Part shown: one piece after another, positions 44,940 to 55,444 of the stretch | How the letters are laid out: each line of letters starts with the position of its first letter | Position numbering within the stretch: the first letter of the stretch is position 1 | NCBI GenBank assembly: GCA_020912385.1 | Contig: CP087210.1 | Span: 1,798,001 to 1,862,000 of the forward strand | Direction of reading: 5' to 3' | Length of the DNA: 64,000 nt | Source: Neofusicoccum parvum | Taxonomy: Eukaryota; Ascomycota; Dothideomycetes; Botryosphaeriales; Botryosphaeriaceae | Notes under the pieces: model-generated | What the model was told of the DNA's origin: nothing | The model's database searches: none | Seen by the model: only the letters and a program-made list of their open reading frames with translations | Position numbers and translations under genes: made by a program

Positions 44940-45917
44940 TCATTTCTTGTTAGAGCCATAATAACTTCCACCTGCATCCAGCCACTCCTGCTCCTCTTTC
45001 GTCGTCGTCCTTCCCAAGACCTCATTCCTATGCGGATACCTCCCAAACCTCTCAATGACGTTCTTGTGCCCCGGATCCAGACTGTACTTCGCATACTGCA
45101 CCGCCTCCGCGTCGCCGCCCCTCTCCAGCTCGGCCACCAGCTCCTCCACAATCTCCATGTACTTACGATGATCCTCCGGGAACTCCGAGTGCAGCAGCGG
45201 CATGTAGAACCACAGCCGGAACACGGGCGCGGCGCGGTACTTGGGGTGCAGGTCGGCGCGCGGGCTGGCGGCCAGCACGTGGCGCACCAGACTCCGCGAG
45301 ATGCGGTCGTAGTGCGTGTAGATCAGCTTCTGGTCGGCGCGGAAGATGTTGCGCGACATCTGGTCCAGCAGCAGGACGAGGCCGAGGGCGGTGTCGGCGC
45401 GGGCCTCCTCGCCGCCGCGGATGTCCGAGGCGTTGGCGGCGGCGGCGTCGAGCTCCTCGACGAAGGGCGCGGCGATCTGGGGCGCGTGCGCGAGCTCCGC
45501 GGCGTAGGTGCTGTTGCCGCTGGCGTTGAGCGGCGGCAGCGGGTACGCGTCGGGCCCGATGGAGACGAGGGCGTCGCGGAAGGAGGCGATGCAGGTGTTG
45601 TCGAAGGCGGTCTTGTCCTCGGGCGAGCCCGTGCCGAACCATCGCTTGATGTCTGCCTGCGAGGCGGCCGTCGCGGTGGCGGGGAGGTCGCCGAACCAGA
45701 CCTTACGGACCAGGGCGTAGTTGAAGAGCCGCCGGTTCAGCGTGAAGACGGGCGAGGACGACATTCCGGCGAGGATGGCGATGACAATGCTGATGACGAT
45801 GGCGATGACGGCCTGGATGCCTTTGGCGGTTTGGCGGATTTCCCGTTTGGACCTGCGCTTCCGGGGGTTGCGGCTCTGTTGAGGAGTGTCTATCCCTTGC
45901 TCTTTCGCATCAGCCAT
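44940..45917 (-). CDS. DUF924 family membrane-anchored protein
   Basis: A single-exon ORF of 325 aa. A basic N-terminus (SRNPRKRRSKREIRQTAKG) precedes one membrane helix at about 34-52 (IQAVIAIVISIVIAILAG). The rest is a DUF924 domain: VWFGDLP near the start, LGLVLLLDQMSRNIFRADQK, YMPLLHSEFPEDHRKY and the conserved end VIERFGRYPHRNEVLGRTTT followed by KEEQEWLDAGGSYYG. DUF924 is a widespread helical, TPR-like family without an established activity; bacterial members are soluble. The added TM anchor, with positive residues on the N-terminal side, suggests a type II orientation. No operon-like context applies. Confidence 0.88.
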   Translation of the reverse strand: MADAKEQGIDTPQQSRNPRKRRSKREIRQTAKGIQAVIAIVISIVIAILAGMSSSPVFTLNRRLFNYALVRKVWFGDLPATATAASQADIKRWFGTGSPEDKTAFDNTCIASFRDALVSIGPDAYPLPPLNASGNSTYAAELAHAPQIAAPFVEELDAAAANASDIRGGEEARADTALGLVLLLDQMSRNIFRADQKLIYTHYDRISRSLVRHVLAASPRADLHPKYRAAPVFRLWFYMPLLHSEFPEDHRKYMEIVEELVAELERGGDAEAVQYAKYSLDPGHKNVIERFGRYPHRNEVLGRTTTKEEQEWLDAGGSYYGSNKK

Positions 45918-46100
45918 GGCCGGCTGCGGATGCCCTTTTCAATGGTTCAGATGAGGTTGGGTCGGACAAAGTAAGGAGCCGAATGGCGCTCAGCCTTCGG
46001 TGTCGGGCGTCAGTCTGGGGCCGAAAATGAGTAAGCGCCGCTGCCGTGGGGTTCGGGCCGGTTGTGGCTAGCGAGCCTGCGGCAAGCCGTTGATCTCAAT

Positions 46101-46270
46101 ACGAAGTCGGTTCGGACACGATTGCAACACGTCCCTCTCGCACATGGGCCGTTGAAGCATTCGTCCGGACGCGAATGGGCAGTGAAAGGAGTGTCAATCT
46201 CGTCCGGACGAACGCCTCAACTGCCCATGAAGGTAGGCACGTGTTGCAACACTATCCGAACCGACTCGCA
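46101..46270. repeat. Long imperfect inverted repeat (hairpin, MITE-like)
   Basis: The arms 46101-46171 and 46201-46270 are reverse complements of each other, at roughly 75-80% identity by eye, with a loop of about 29 bp. Shared blocks include AGTCGGTTCGGA, TTGCAACACGT, CATGGGC, GTTGA and TTCGTCCGGACG. The structure and its relatives elsewhere in the window suggest a degenerate MITE or other hairpin element. No target-site duplication was identified. Confidence 0.7.
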
Positions 46271-46384
46271 CTTGCCAAACATGGAAATGTCCCGTGGGCC
46301 AATCACACAATATGCTCCGCACTGGAGATGCGCAGCTTATGCAAGCCACCATGGAAATTCTCCGTCCAAACTCGTTGCGGGAAA

Positions 46385-46421
46385 GGGCGACTGAAGCATT
46401 CATCCGGACACGAATGCGCAG
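46385..46421. repeat. Partial copy of the hairpin arm
   Basis: This segment matches 46145-46182 in direct orientation (pattern GGGC..TGAAGCATTC.TCCGGAC.CGAATG.GCAG) with only a few mismatches, and lies just inside the amidase 3' flank. Confidence 0.6.
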
Positions 46422-46481
46422 CATAAGAACGCGCCAGATCCACACGGCGGCATGTACGAGTGCTCTAATTCTGTCCGGCCT

Positions 46482-48273
46482 CTACAAACTCTTCCAGTCC
46501 GGGTTCGCCAACTCCCATGCATAAGCCACCCTGTAAACCATTTCCTCTGCCCACCACTTCCCCACAATCTGCAAGCCCACTGGTAGCTTTGTTCCACTGC
46601 CATTCAACGGGCCCTCCTGGATTTCGAGCATGCCAACTGGCATAGTCAGCGCCGGATGTCCCGTCTGGTTGAACTGGCAGGTGTTGCAGGTCAAGCCAAC
46701 CTGCTTCGCAATCTGCTCGAGCGGGCCTGCGTCAGGCGCACAGTGGCTGGTCGCAATGTAGGGCAGCGTGGGTGTGATAAGGACATCGTTCTCCTCGAGC
46801 GCGGCGTCATATGCATCACGCAGCATGCGAGACAGATTCGTCGCTTTGCCAAGCAGCTGCGGGAACGCCTTCGCTGCGTAGGCGCCGTTCAGGTAGATGT
46901 TCTTGGACGAGACATAAGCGTTATCCCAGCTCTCCTGCTTCAGCGGCCACATCATGCCGTGCAGATCAACCATCTGGTGTCCACGTCGACCGAACGGACC
47001 GCTGCTTTTGGCAAGGTAGCCGCCGACTTTGCTGACACCGGTCCAGATTGCGGGGCCCTTCTTGTGCAGCGGAATAGAAACTTCTGAGACAGTTGCGCCC
47101 AATTGCGTGAATGTCTCCGCTGCTTGAAGGAAAGTTGCTTTCACACGTGGGTCTAAGACAGGGCCTGTCAGGGATTCGGAAATGATGCCGACTCTGACGC
47201 CAGATAAATTTTTGGGTTCCCCAGCACGAGAAAGGATTGATGAGTATTCGGGGATGTTTGCCGGTGTCGGCGCGGCGAACCCGCGGTCATCGATGTTATC
47301 CGTTCCAGCAACAGCCTGGAGCAGCGCGGCGTTTTCCAATACCGTCCTCGTCATTGGGCCCAAATGGTCGTTTGTGGGCTCATTGCTCCCGCATGCTAAC
47401 TTTCATGAGCCTGGAGAAATCCGGTATCGGCGCTTAAATCTGCTCTTACCGGTGTATGGGATCATGCCGAACGTAGGTTTCAATCCAACGAGCCCGCAAT
47501 TGCACGCTGGGATACGCACGCTACCGCCTTGGTCTGCGCCGATTGACATATCTGCTTCTCCAAGAGCCACAAGGACGCCACTGCCGCTTGAGCTTCCCCC
47601 GCTACTGTAGCCTTTCGCAAATGGATTCTCCACCACACCAGTTGCAGCGGAATGGGACGTTGCGCTGTGACACATGTTCTCGCAAACGGCCTTGCCGGTG
47701 ATCTCAGCGCCGGCTTGGAGCAGGCGAGTCACAACAGTGGCATCCGTATTCTGTCTGAGATTAGTTACCGGGGAAAACTCTAATCGAAGACTCCAAATAC
47801 CGGCACATATCCCTTCACGAAATCTGTACCCATGAGCATCGGTATGTCTTTCACTGAAATGTTGTCCTTAAGCACGATTTTCTTTCCTTCCAGCAGGCCG
47901 GGCTCCTTCTTGTCTTTGCTCTTGTCCTTGATACTGCATTTCCACGCCCAGGCACCGTGCGTGTTTTCTTTCGAATCTGGGAAATATACGTTTTCTCGTG
48001 GGAAACGTTCGATATTGACTTGTGGGACATAGTCTGTCCGGATCGTTAGCTTTCTTTAGCATGGGAGCACATCTGAATTCCATAAAATACGTCATGTCAC
48101 TTACCCGGCATTGCCATGAGCTCCACTGCAGAGTCGTGGAAAACCCCAAGCAATTTGCGGTAGGCCTCTTTTTCATCATCATTGATACTCACGCCGAGAT
48201 CAGTGCAAACCTCATCGACTACCGCCGTCGTGACCGGGTTGCCGGAATTCGGGTCCAGAGAGAAAACTGACAT
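46482..48273 (-). CDS. Amidase (amidase-signature family)
   Basis: Four exons, 48273-48105, 48033-47801, 47750-47450 and 47395-46482, give 538 aa; introns of 71, 50, 54 and 54 bp or similar are GT-AG and all phases close. Amidase-signature enzymes hydrolyse amides to acid and ammonia with a Ser-cisSer-Lys triad. The Lys lies in KKIVLKDNISV, and the Ser residues in YSSGGSSSGSGVLVALGEAD and DQGGSVRIPACNCGLVGLKP. Further family blocks are LGPMTRTV, LEENDVLITPTLP, and a C-terminal ALTMPVGM and LPVGLQIVGKWWAEE. Exon 3/4 uses an acceptor 'gttag' that yields YTACGSNEPTNDHLGPMT. There is no signal peptide, so it is probably cytosolic. It is divergent from the PuuE-like gene across a GATA-rich promoter. 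The natural amide is unknown. Confidence 0.88.
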
Positions 48274-48769
48274 CTTGAACTGCCCTGAGACTACGTAAGT
48301 CCAGCGATGGTACGTCAGATTCTTTCACCTTTCCGGTCTGAATTTAACTAAACCTGCAGCCTGGGATGAACCAAAAGCTGCGGCCTCGAAGGTAACGCGG
48401 GGTCATCACAATTGCGACGTCGGACATGACTGATGTGCTTTGCGCCGCGCCGAAGTAAGCGCTAGCTCCGGCTATTGGTAATTGCATACCGATAAACAGA
48501 CAGGAGTGGGAGAGTGAGAACTGCAAAGTTGATAGGCGACCGAACGTCATTATCCGCGAGTCAGGTGGCTTAATGTGGGGTTGCAGGGTTGGTATCTAGC
48601 TATCTGCTCGCCCTATCACCCGCGGCGCGTCTCGATACTCATTTCGCGTTCCCGGACGAAATCGAAAGTCTGCCCCGCCGCGGGGTATTGAGATAGAAAG
48701 GTAGAAATAGGGCTGTAATGTGAGCGTGCTCGAGCCCCGACAGCATTGTGCTGCTTTATCTGATCCACC
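48274..48769. promoter_or_regulatory. Divergent promoter with six GATA-factor sites
   Basis: The 496-bp gap between the starts of the amidase (-) and the PuuE-like gene (+) contains six HGATAR matches: 48490-48495, 48530-48535, 48600-48605 (reverse), 48613-48618 (reverse), 48691-48696 and 48756-48761 (reverse). All fall in the 272 bp nearest the PuuE-like gene. HGATAR is the known site of AreA-type nitrogen regulators. About one match would be expected by chance in this length. Confidence 0.6.
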
Positions 48770-49858
48770 ATGCATATTGAAGAGTCACTTCAGCTCCCTC
48801 GTGATTTCGAAGGTAATAATCCAGGGCCAATTTTCTGCTGCCGTACGCCCGCTAATAGTTGCTCCAGGATTCGGGGAGGAATCACACGATGCCAAGTGGC
48901 CCAATGGAGCTCGGATCGCGATCTCGTTTGTCTTGAACTACGAGGAGGGAGGCGAGCGCTCCGTCCTGGAGGGGGACGGCATGTCCGAACCCTATCTGTG
49001 GGAGAAGGGCGCCAGCGGTGGGCACAGAGTGGGCGCTCGGTACCTGAATGCAGAGCAAGACTTCGAGTATGGCAGTCGTGTGGGATGTTGGCGAATCAAT
49101 AGGTTGATGAAGGAATTTGGCTGGAACATGACCATCTACGCGATTGCTGCAGCAATGGGTAAGCAGAACAACAACTCACCACCTTGAGCAGGTTCAAGGA
49201 GCTGACATGTGCTGTAGAGAAGAACCCCAGCTTCGCAAAAGCCTGCGTAAGAGATGGTCACGAGATCGCCGCACACGGGCTGCGCTGGCTCGACTTCTGG
49301 GACCTGGGTCTCGAGGAGGACAAGCAGTACATCAAGGATACCTGCTACAAGCTGAAGGAGGTGACTGGAGAGATGCCTGTTGGGGTGTATTTTGGGCGTG
49401 GAACTCCCAACACGCATGCACTGCTGCCGATCGTCTTCAAGGAAATGGGCGTCCCGCTGCTCTACTCGTCCGAGGTCTACAACGACGACGTCCCGTACTG
49501 GATCGACCTGCCGTGGGAGAAGGAGCTCCCTCCCGAGAAGCGTGAGGGGCTTCTTCTCGTGCCATACAACTACGATTGCAACGATGGGAAGTTTCACATG
49601 AGCCCGGGATTCTCTTCGTCAGCTGGCCAGAGTTACGAGTCATACCTGAAGAGCACGTTCGACATGCTGTACAGGGAAGGCGGCAAGATGATGAACATCC
49701 CAATGCACAGCAGGATTGTCGGGAAAGCGGGGCGGGCTGAGGCATTGAGAAACTTCATGAAGTACGCCAGCGAGAAGGAAGGCGTGTGGGTTGCCACGAG
49801 GAAGGAGATTGCAGAGCATTACAGGCGGACGTTCCCGTACAAGCCAGGGAGGGCTTGA
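48770..49858 (+). CDS. PuuE-like polysaccharide deacetylase-family hydrolase
   Basis: Three exons, 48770-48812, 48868-49158 and 49218-49858, give 324 aa; introns of 55 and 59 bp are GT-AG. Family blocks: LPRDFEGFGEE at the first junction, WPNGARIAISFVLNYEEGGE, SEPYLWEKGASGGHRVGARY, LNAEQDFEYGSRVGCWRI, SFAKACVRDGHEIAAHGLRW, TGEMPVGVYFGRGTPNTHAL, SSEVYNDDVPYWIDLP, VPYNYDCNDGKFHMSPGF and MMNIPMHSRIVGKAGR. These place it in the NodB-fold group near bacterial PuuE, a metal-independent allantoinase; the fungal members are also annotated as chitin-deacetylase-like. The substrate is therefore open: allantoin or another cyclic amide is inferred, helped by the divergent amidase. An alternative acceptor nine bases upstream (gctaatag) would add three residues. 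Confidence 0.88.
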
Positions 49859-50792
49859 GGTGGAGGTGCTGTAGACCGTATGTTCGCTGTGTCAGTACAA
49901 GCCAGAATCTGAACCGTGACGGCGACGCTGGGTGGCCAGTGCCGCTTTGCCGCACGCCATTGTCTCCCCGCCATGGTGCCACGCCACAGGCCGCGGGGGA
50001 GTGCTGCAAGGGTGGCGATCGTGGCCGCGTTCGGCGGAGAGGGCGCCGAGGGTCGGCGGCTGCAGTCGCATCAGCGGTGGTGGTTTGCGGATGGGCGGGC
50101 AGGCGCGTGGGAGTGGCAGCGCCAGCGCCAGCGCCAGTGCCGGGGGCAGCGCGGGTGGGAACGCCTGCGATGGCTCCAGCCGGATTGGGGCCTAGCGCGG
50201 GCTGTCTGGCCCAACGGCCGCCGACCTGCCTCGCCCGATTTCCCGCTCCAGCTCCACTTCCCGCGCCCACTGCCTCACACCGACATGGATGCTCTCGTTG
50301 CAGAGTGCGCGGCCTCAGTGGCAAAGGGAGCAGAAAGCTTTTCCGGAGCCTCTTGTCTCGTTCCTGGCCCATGGCGAGCGCTCACCCACCAGCGCAGACT
50401 CTGGCACCGGCCGGGCCCGCAGGCGCTGGCCTCGGCATTAAGACGCTCTCGCCGGCCAAAAAAACATCGCGAGTCCGTGATGCAAGTGGCCGCCCTCGCA
50501 GAATGCTGACGAGGACGATCCCGCGTGTCCACTAACCTCCTTGGACGCTTTCACCGATACCGGTCCTTTGCAGCCCCGGCACCACTGCCCCGACCCAGCA
50601 GATTCTGTCTTAAGATGGCGCCTCTCAGAGTCCTTTCTCCCATTTTTGCGAATAAGCAACCTCTCATTCACCCATCGAGCTCCTGTGCCAAGAGTCCCAT
50701 GTCTCCCGGCACGCTTTTCTCCCTCCGCCACTCGTCCATCTCGTAGCTACCCACACACCACCCCCTTTTGTTCTCTCCCACCCTACGTGTCA
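49859..50792. other. Intergenic region upstream of the MFS gene
   Basis: About 930 bp. GC-rich shadow ORFs overlap on both strands (49,755-50,535). A CT-rich tract at about 50,690-50,790 just before the MFS start resembles a fungal promoter or 5' UTR. No gene is supported. Confidence 0.5.
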
Positions 50793-52702
50793 ATGACGAA
50801 GCGCCAAAAAGACATTGAGGCCGGCCTCCATGACCAGACCAACCTCCTACCCAAGCGCGAGCTAATTATTCTATTTTCTTCGCTTGCTGCCAGCTTGCTC
50901 GTCTGCTTTATCGACCAAAATGGCATCGGTGTGCTCCTGCCGTCCATCGCCAAGGACATCAATGCGGAGAACACCATCAGCTGGGCTGGAACGTCCAACT
51001 TGATTGCGAACACGACCTTCCAGGTGCTTTATGGGCGTCTGTCTGATCTGTTCGGCCGAAAGCTGGTCTATGTTTCCGCGCTGGCGCTGTTGGCCATCAG
51101 TGACCTGCTCTGCGGCCTTGCTGTGAACTCGACCATGCTATACGTCTTCCGTGGACTAGCGGGTATTGCCGGCGGCGGCATAACGAGGTAGGGACATCCG
51201 ACTTTAATCTACAATCAAAACACTTACACCCGCTTCAGTCTATCCATGATGATTGTCAGCGATGTCGTTACCCTCGAGCAGCGCGGCAAGTATCAGGGCA
51301 TCCTCGGAGCAATGGTCGGTACGGGCAACCTTGTCGGCCCTCTCCTTGGTGCAGCCTTCGCCCAGCATTCCACCTGGCGCGGACTGTTCTATTTCATCTG
51401 CCCCGTCGCCGCCATCTGCTGTGCCATCAACTGGTTCATGGTGCCAGCGACAGTCCCGAGCAAGGATTTCAAGGGAAACGTCAAGAAAATTGACTTCTAC
51501 GGTGTCTTCACCGGATCCGCCGCCACCATTTTGATCCTTATCCCCATTTCCGGCGGTGGCTCGTACTTCGAGTGGGATTCGCCGATGGTGATCACGATGC
51601 TCACTCTGGGAGGTATTCTCGCATTTGCTTTCGTGTTCGTGGAGTGGAAAGTCGCACCGCTGCCTATGATGCCCCGTAAGTCGCCCCCTCCCGAAAGTCA
51701 ATGTTCAGTTTCAGAACATGGCACAGATTCGCATCATCTTTTATGCCTCAGAAATTCCTTTCCTCACCAACTGACCAACGTTCAGTGTCCCTGTTCAAAA
51801 ACATTCCTGTTGCCGTTATGGTCTTCCAAAATTTCTTCTACGGCGCGACATACTATGCTTATCTGTACTATCTGCCCATCTATTACCAGAATGTGCGCGA
51901 CTGGTCCCCTCTGATCAGCGCCTGCCTGACTATCCCCATCGTCTTTTTCCAATCCTTCGCCTCCATCATCTCTGGCCTGTACATCTCGCACTACAAGCGT
52001 TACGGCGAAGTCATCTGGGCGGGCTTCATCCTCTGGACCATCGGCGCCTCGCTCACGACACTCTTCTCACGCACACTCCCCATCGCCGCCATTGTTATCA
52101 TCAGCAGCATCAACGGTATCGCCGTGGGCTTCGTCTTCCAGCCCACGCTCGTCGCCATGCAGGCCCACTGCACCAAGGCCCAGCGCGCCGTCGTTATCTC
52201 GAATAGGAACTTTCTGCGCTCCCTCGGCGGTGCCTTCGGGTTGGCAATCTCGGCCGCCGTCCTGCAGAACACCCTCAAGAAAAATCTCCCCGCCAAGTAC
52301 AAGAGCCTTGCCGCGTCCACCTACTCGACTCCCAACTATGCGCAGTACAGCGAAGCCGACAGCGACGCCATCCATGATGCGTACGCGAAGGCGAGCCGGG
52401 CGGTATTCATCACACTCGCGCCGTTCATCGCGCTGTGTCTGTTTGGGACCTTCTTCGTCAAGGATCGCGGGTTGACGAGGCCGGATGAGGTGGGCGAGCA
52501 GCAGCAGTCGCCTGGAGAGTCGCAGATGCAGTCGCAGCAGGTGGTTTCACAGGACAGGGAGATGGAGGAAGATAAGGATTGCGCGAGTTTTATGGCCGTG
52601 CCCGCCCCGGTTGAGGAGGAGAACGAAGATAAAGAGAAAGATAACGAGAAGGAGCAGGAGAACGAGGAGGATGACGAGAAGGATAAGGTGACGAAGAAAT
52701 GA
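50793..52702 (+). CDS. MFS drug/H+ antiporter-type transporter (DHA2-like)
   Basis: Three exons, 50793-51187, 51239-51675 and 51786-52702, give 582 aa; the introns of 51 and 110 bp are GT-AG. The start at 50793 (MTKRQKDIEAGL) was chosen because the preceding in-frame codons are low-complexity. Signature segments: FIDQNGIGVLLPSIAKD (TM1), WAGTSNLIANTTFQVLYGRL followed by SDLFGRK (motif A region), GGGITSLSMMIVSDVV restored by splicing, RGKYQGILGAMVGTGNLVGP (motif C-like), and about 14 hydrophobic segments. The C-terminal tail (about 60 residues) is very acidic and Lys/Glu-rich. Substrates of this group are small drugs or metabolites and cannot be inferred. It is tail-to-tail with the UbiA-type gene. 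Confidence 0.9.
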
Positions 52703-53035
52703 CCAATGATTGGCTTTGAGTCAACCATGGCTGACGAAATTTAATGGCGGTGGGAAGTAGACTGATAGATTCACGACATAGATGCTGACGTTAATGTAAA
52801 TAAGAAGTGATGGTCAAGAGGAGGAATCGGGTACATACACCAACCGATTTGAAGATGTAATGTGTTTTAACGGTTACCGGGCTCTAGATTGAAATTTGAA
52901 TGATTCATAGAAACAATTACGCCTCTTCTCCGAAATCAAAGAGTGTCCATGCGGATAAACCTCCCGCCCACATCCATCCACTTTCCCACCCGCAAGAATG
53001 GCTCCAACTCAACACACCCCCGCAGGCCAGCACCG
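52703..53035. other. Convergent intergenic region
   Basis: 333 bp between the stops of the MFS gene and the UbiA-type gene. It should contain both 3' UTRs. Nothing else is seen. Confidence 0.5.
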
Positions 53036-54293
53036 CTACACAGCCCGCCCTCCATCAATCCACCACGCCCCCACCGGCAGCAGATAGACGCACACCGCCC
53101 ACGCGCACCACATCTTCCACGTCCTCGCATCCGCGTCCACATTCCTCAGCAGCAGGATCCGCCCCGCCATCACCGCCCCCATCCCGCCCACAACGCCGTA
53201 CCCCCACCACCCGGTCCGCCAGAACGCGGGGCACACCACGCTCCAGAACGCAATCAGCACGGCGAGCCAGCGCCGCGCGGCCGGCTCGCCGTGGGCGATG
53301 GGCAGCGTGCGGCGGTTGCGGGCGACGTCGCCGGGGAGGTCGGGCAGGTCCTGGGTGGAGATGGTGGTGCAGAGGAGGAGGAAGACGACGGCGTGCCAGA
53401 GGGGGTACGTGGGGTTGGAGTAGAGGACGGAGGGCTGGAGGAAGGAGGAGGCGGGGGAGGAGGGAGCGCGAGGGGCGAAGGCGATGGTGGCGGCGCTGGC
53501 GTTGAAGGCCGTGACGCCGAGGCCGTTGAGCGTGTCGCGCACCTTGTGCGATTCGGTGTCGGCGCCGCCGAGGTCGCTGTACTGAGGGGATGTCAGCGGG
53601 GGGACGGGGGTCCTGGAGGCGGGATGGAGGGAGGGCGAGCTTACCATCCAGATGAGTGGGATCAGGAATAGCGTCTCCAGGGTGTCTCCGAGGAACACGC
53701 TTTTCATTACGGCAACCGGGATGCTGGCAAGGAGGAGGCGCCGGGCATTCGCTGGACTCAGTCGGCCTGATGGTAAGGGCCGCCATTCTTTGTTGATCGA
53801 ATCCTCGATTATAGCTTCCGGGTGGCGTTGGTTGGCGATGTCGGTGACAAGCAAGTTGAGCCATGTCGAGAACATAACCAAGGGTACTCTGGCCAAGATC
53901 TTGTAAGGGTCAGGCGATGCGTTGGTTGTCAAGAGCGGACCAGAGAGAGCATTCGCAACTCCGAATATAGTTGCAGGGATGAGTATGGTCTTGAGATCAC
54001 TTCGGGAGAACAGCCAAATGGTATACGCATGGTACTTGATGGACCCCGCAAGGCTCTGGAAGTATTTCAGTCAGTATTAGTCCGATATTCAGGCTAGTGA
54101 TGTACTGTACTTCTCTTTGCTGTTTGGGGTAACTCTCGCTCTTGGCTCCCATTGTAAGGTATGATCTGAAATGCTCCAGGTTTCCCATATAGAACAGATA
54201 AAAGTGTATGACTTCTGAAGCACAAGGAGCGAGATATCGAGTATTTATACCCTCTTCTCCTGTGTTCAACTGGGCGGTGCTTGTGGGATGCAT
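53036..54293 (-). CDS. UbiA-type prenyltransferase-like membrane protein
   Basis: Three exons, 54293-54111, 54055-53645 and 53581-53036, give 379 aa; introns of 55 and 63 bp are GT-AG, phase 0. UbiA enzymes transfer prenyl chains to aromatic or glycerol-phosphate acceptors, using two Asp-rich motifs with Mg2+. Here the first motif region is WLNLLVTDIANQRHPEAIIE, ending in DSINKEWRPLPSGRLSP, and the second is MYSDLGGADTESHKVRDTLN, formed by splicing at intron 2. Seven to nine hydrophobic segments follow. The first motif lacks the full NDxxDxxxD of bacterial UbiA and has the 'DIANQ' form seen in many fungal paralogues of unknown substrate. The start is uncertain: the first exon contains later Met codons (MGNLEHF, MGAKSES). 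Activity is inferred. Confidence 0.8.
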
Positions 54294-55444
54294 GTTCAGT
54301 ACAGCATCCGGCGCAGCACTATTCAGGCGAGCATCGCCTCGGGGCTAAGTCTGCGAGGCTCCATTTGGTTGAGATAATCTACAGAAGGATCTAAATCTTA
54401 CAGGGCGGAATTCTGAGTAGCGGATGCAAATCTGGGCACAACTTGCTTCCGTGCTGTGCTGGTTCAGGTGCCCCAGTGGCTCCGAGCATGGATGACATAC
54501 TGCTCTCGGCCTTGAGGGAACGAATAGCCCTGGCGAAGGATAAAGAAGGATTGCAGTACGACCGTACCGAGCTTTTGGGGCGAAATGTAGACATTCCTAA
54601 TTGGGAAATAATGAAAAGGCCCACAAGATGAGTGGAACCACTTACGTAGCATAGCCCTAGCTATCTTGATAATTGATAGGCTAGGGAGTAAACAAAAAAA
54701 ACTGCGCAAAGTAGTAATATGAAAGCATATGGTGTGTTTCAGCGGACCCGCAGAAACAAACTCGGGAATTACAAAAGTGTGAAGACAAGAAAAAAAAACT
54801 TAGAAATGTTAAGGAGGCAAACATGCGAACACTGGCGATGGGGAGCTGAGGCTCTGCTCCGCACTTTCGCGTAGGGCAAGCAGGGGTGGCGTGCCCACCG
54901 CCGTCCTTCTAGAAGAGAGGCGCAAGCGTGTGGCTGCCGAGTGCCCACCTAATTCCACATATAGGAATGCGCTGCGTTACCGAAGATAGAAGCCCCCAAA
55001 AAAAACCACCAATGGGTGGGCCAGAGCGAAAAACCATGAATAATACCATTGGTTCCTCCTAAGAATGACGTGAGAAATGGGATTTTTAGGTGTGGTTGCA
55101 CAAGATCAGCCTCAAATCCACCGCGATTTACGCGGACAGCCATCCCATCGTGGAGAAATATCCGGCTCGCAAGGTGCTGGCAACACACACGCATGGGGGG
55201 CCAAACCAGTCATCCGGATGCGTGCCATACGGGTTGTTCCGCTTTCTCATCTAAACAAATGGTCCAATTGCGCACGTGTAGGATGCATGGAGACAGGAAG
55301 TGCACGAGAGGCGGGACACATGTTTGGCAGCATGGGTGAAAGTCTATAATGCTGTCTTCGGCGCAAATCGTGAAGTCAAGGCCAAAAGCAGACGTTCGCC
55401 TTCGCTTCAATACTCTACTGTCTGAGACGCACGCTTTGATGGAT
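54294..55444. other. Intergenic region
   Basis: About 1.15 kb, AT-richer, with A-tracts. A short plus-strand ORF (54,443-54,631) has a charged, helical-looking end (DDILLSALRERIALAKDKEG, QYDRTELLGR) that might be a gene remnant. The UbiA-type promoter should be in the left part and the Ntr1 3' UTR in the right part. Confidence 0.4.

Larger units (their letters stand above)
45918..46481. other. Intergenic region containing hairpin repeat
   Basis: About 560 bp between the DUF924 start and the amidase stop. It is occupied largely by the inverted repeat at 46101-46270 and a related partial copy at 46385-46421, both listed separately. Confidence 0.5.

Noticed and set aside
52900..53671. Plus-strand ORFs of 201 and 242 codons
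   Set aside because: They are antisense shadows of the UbiA-type gene with Arg/Gly- or Pro/His-rich composition.
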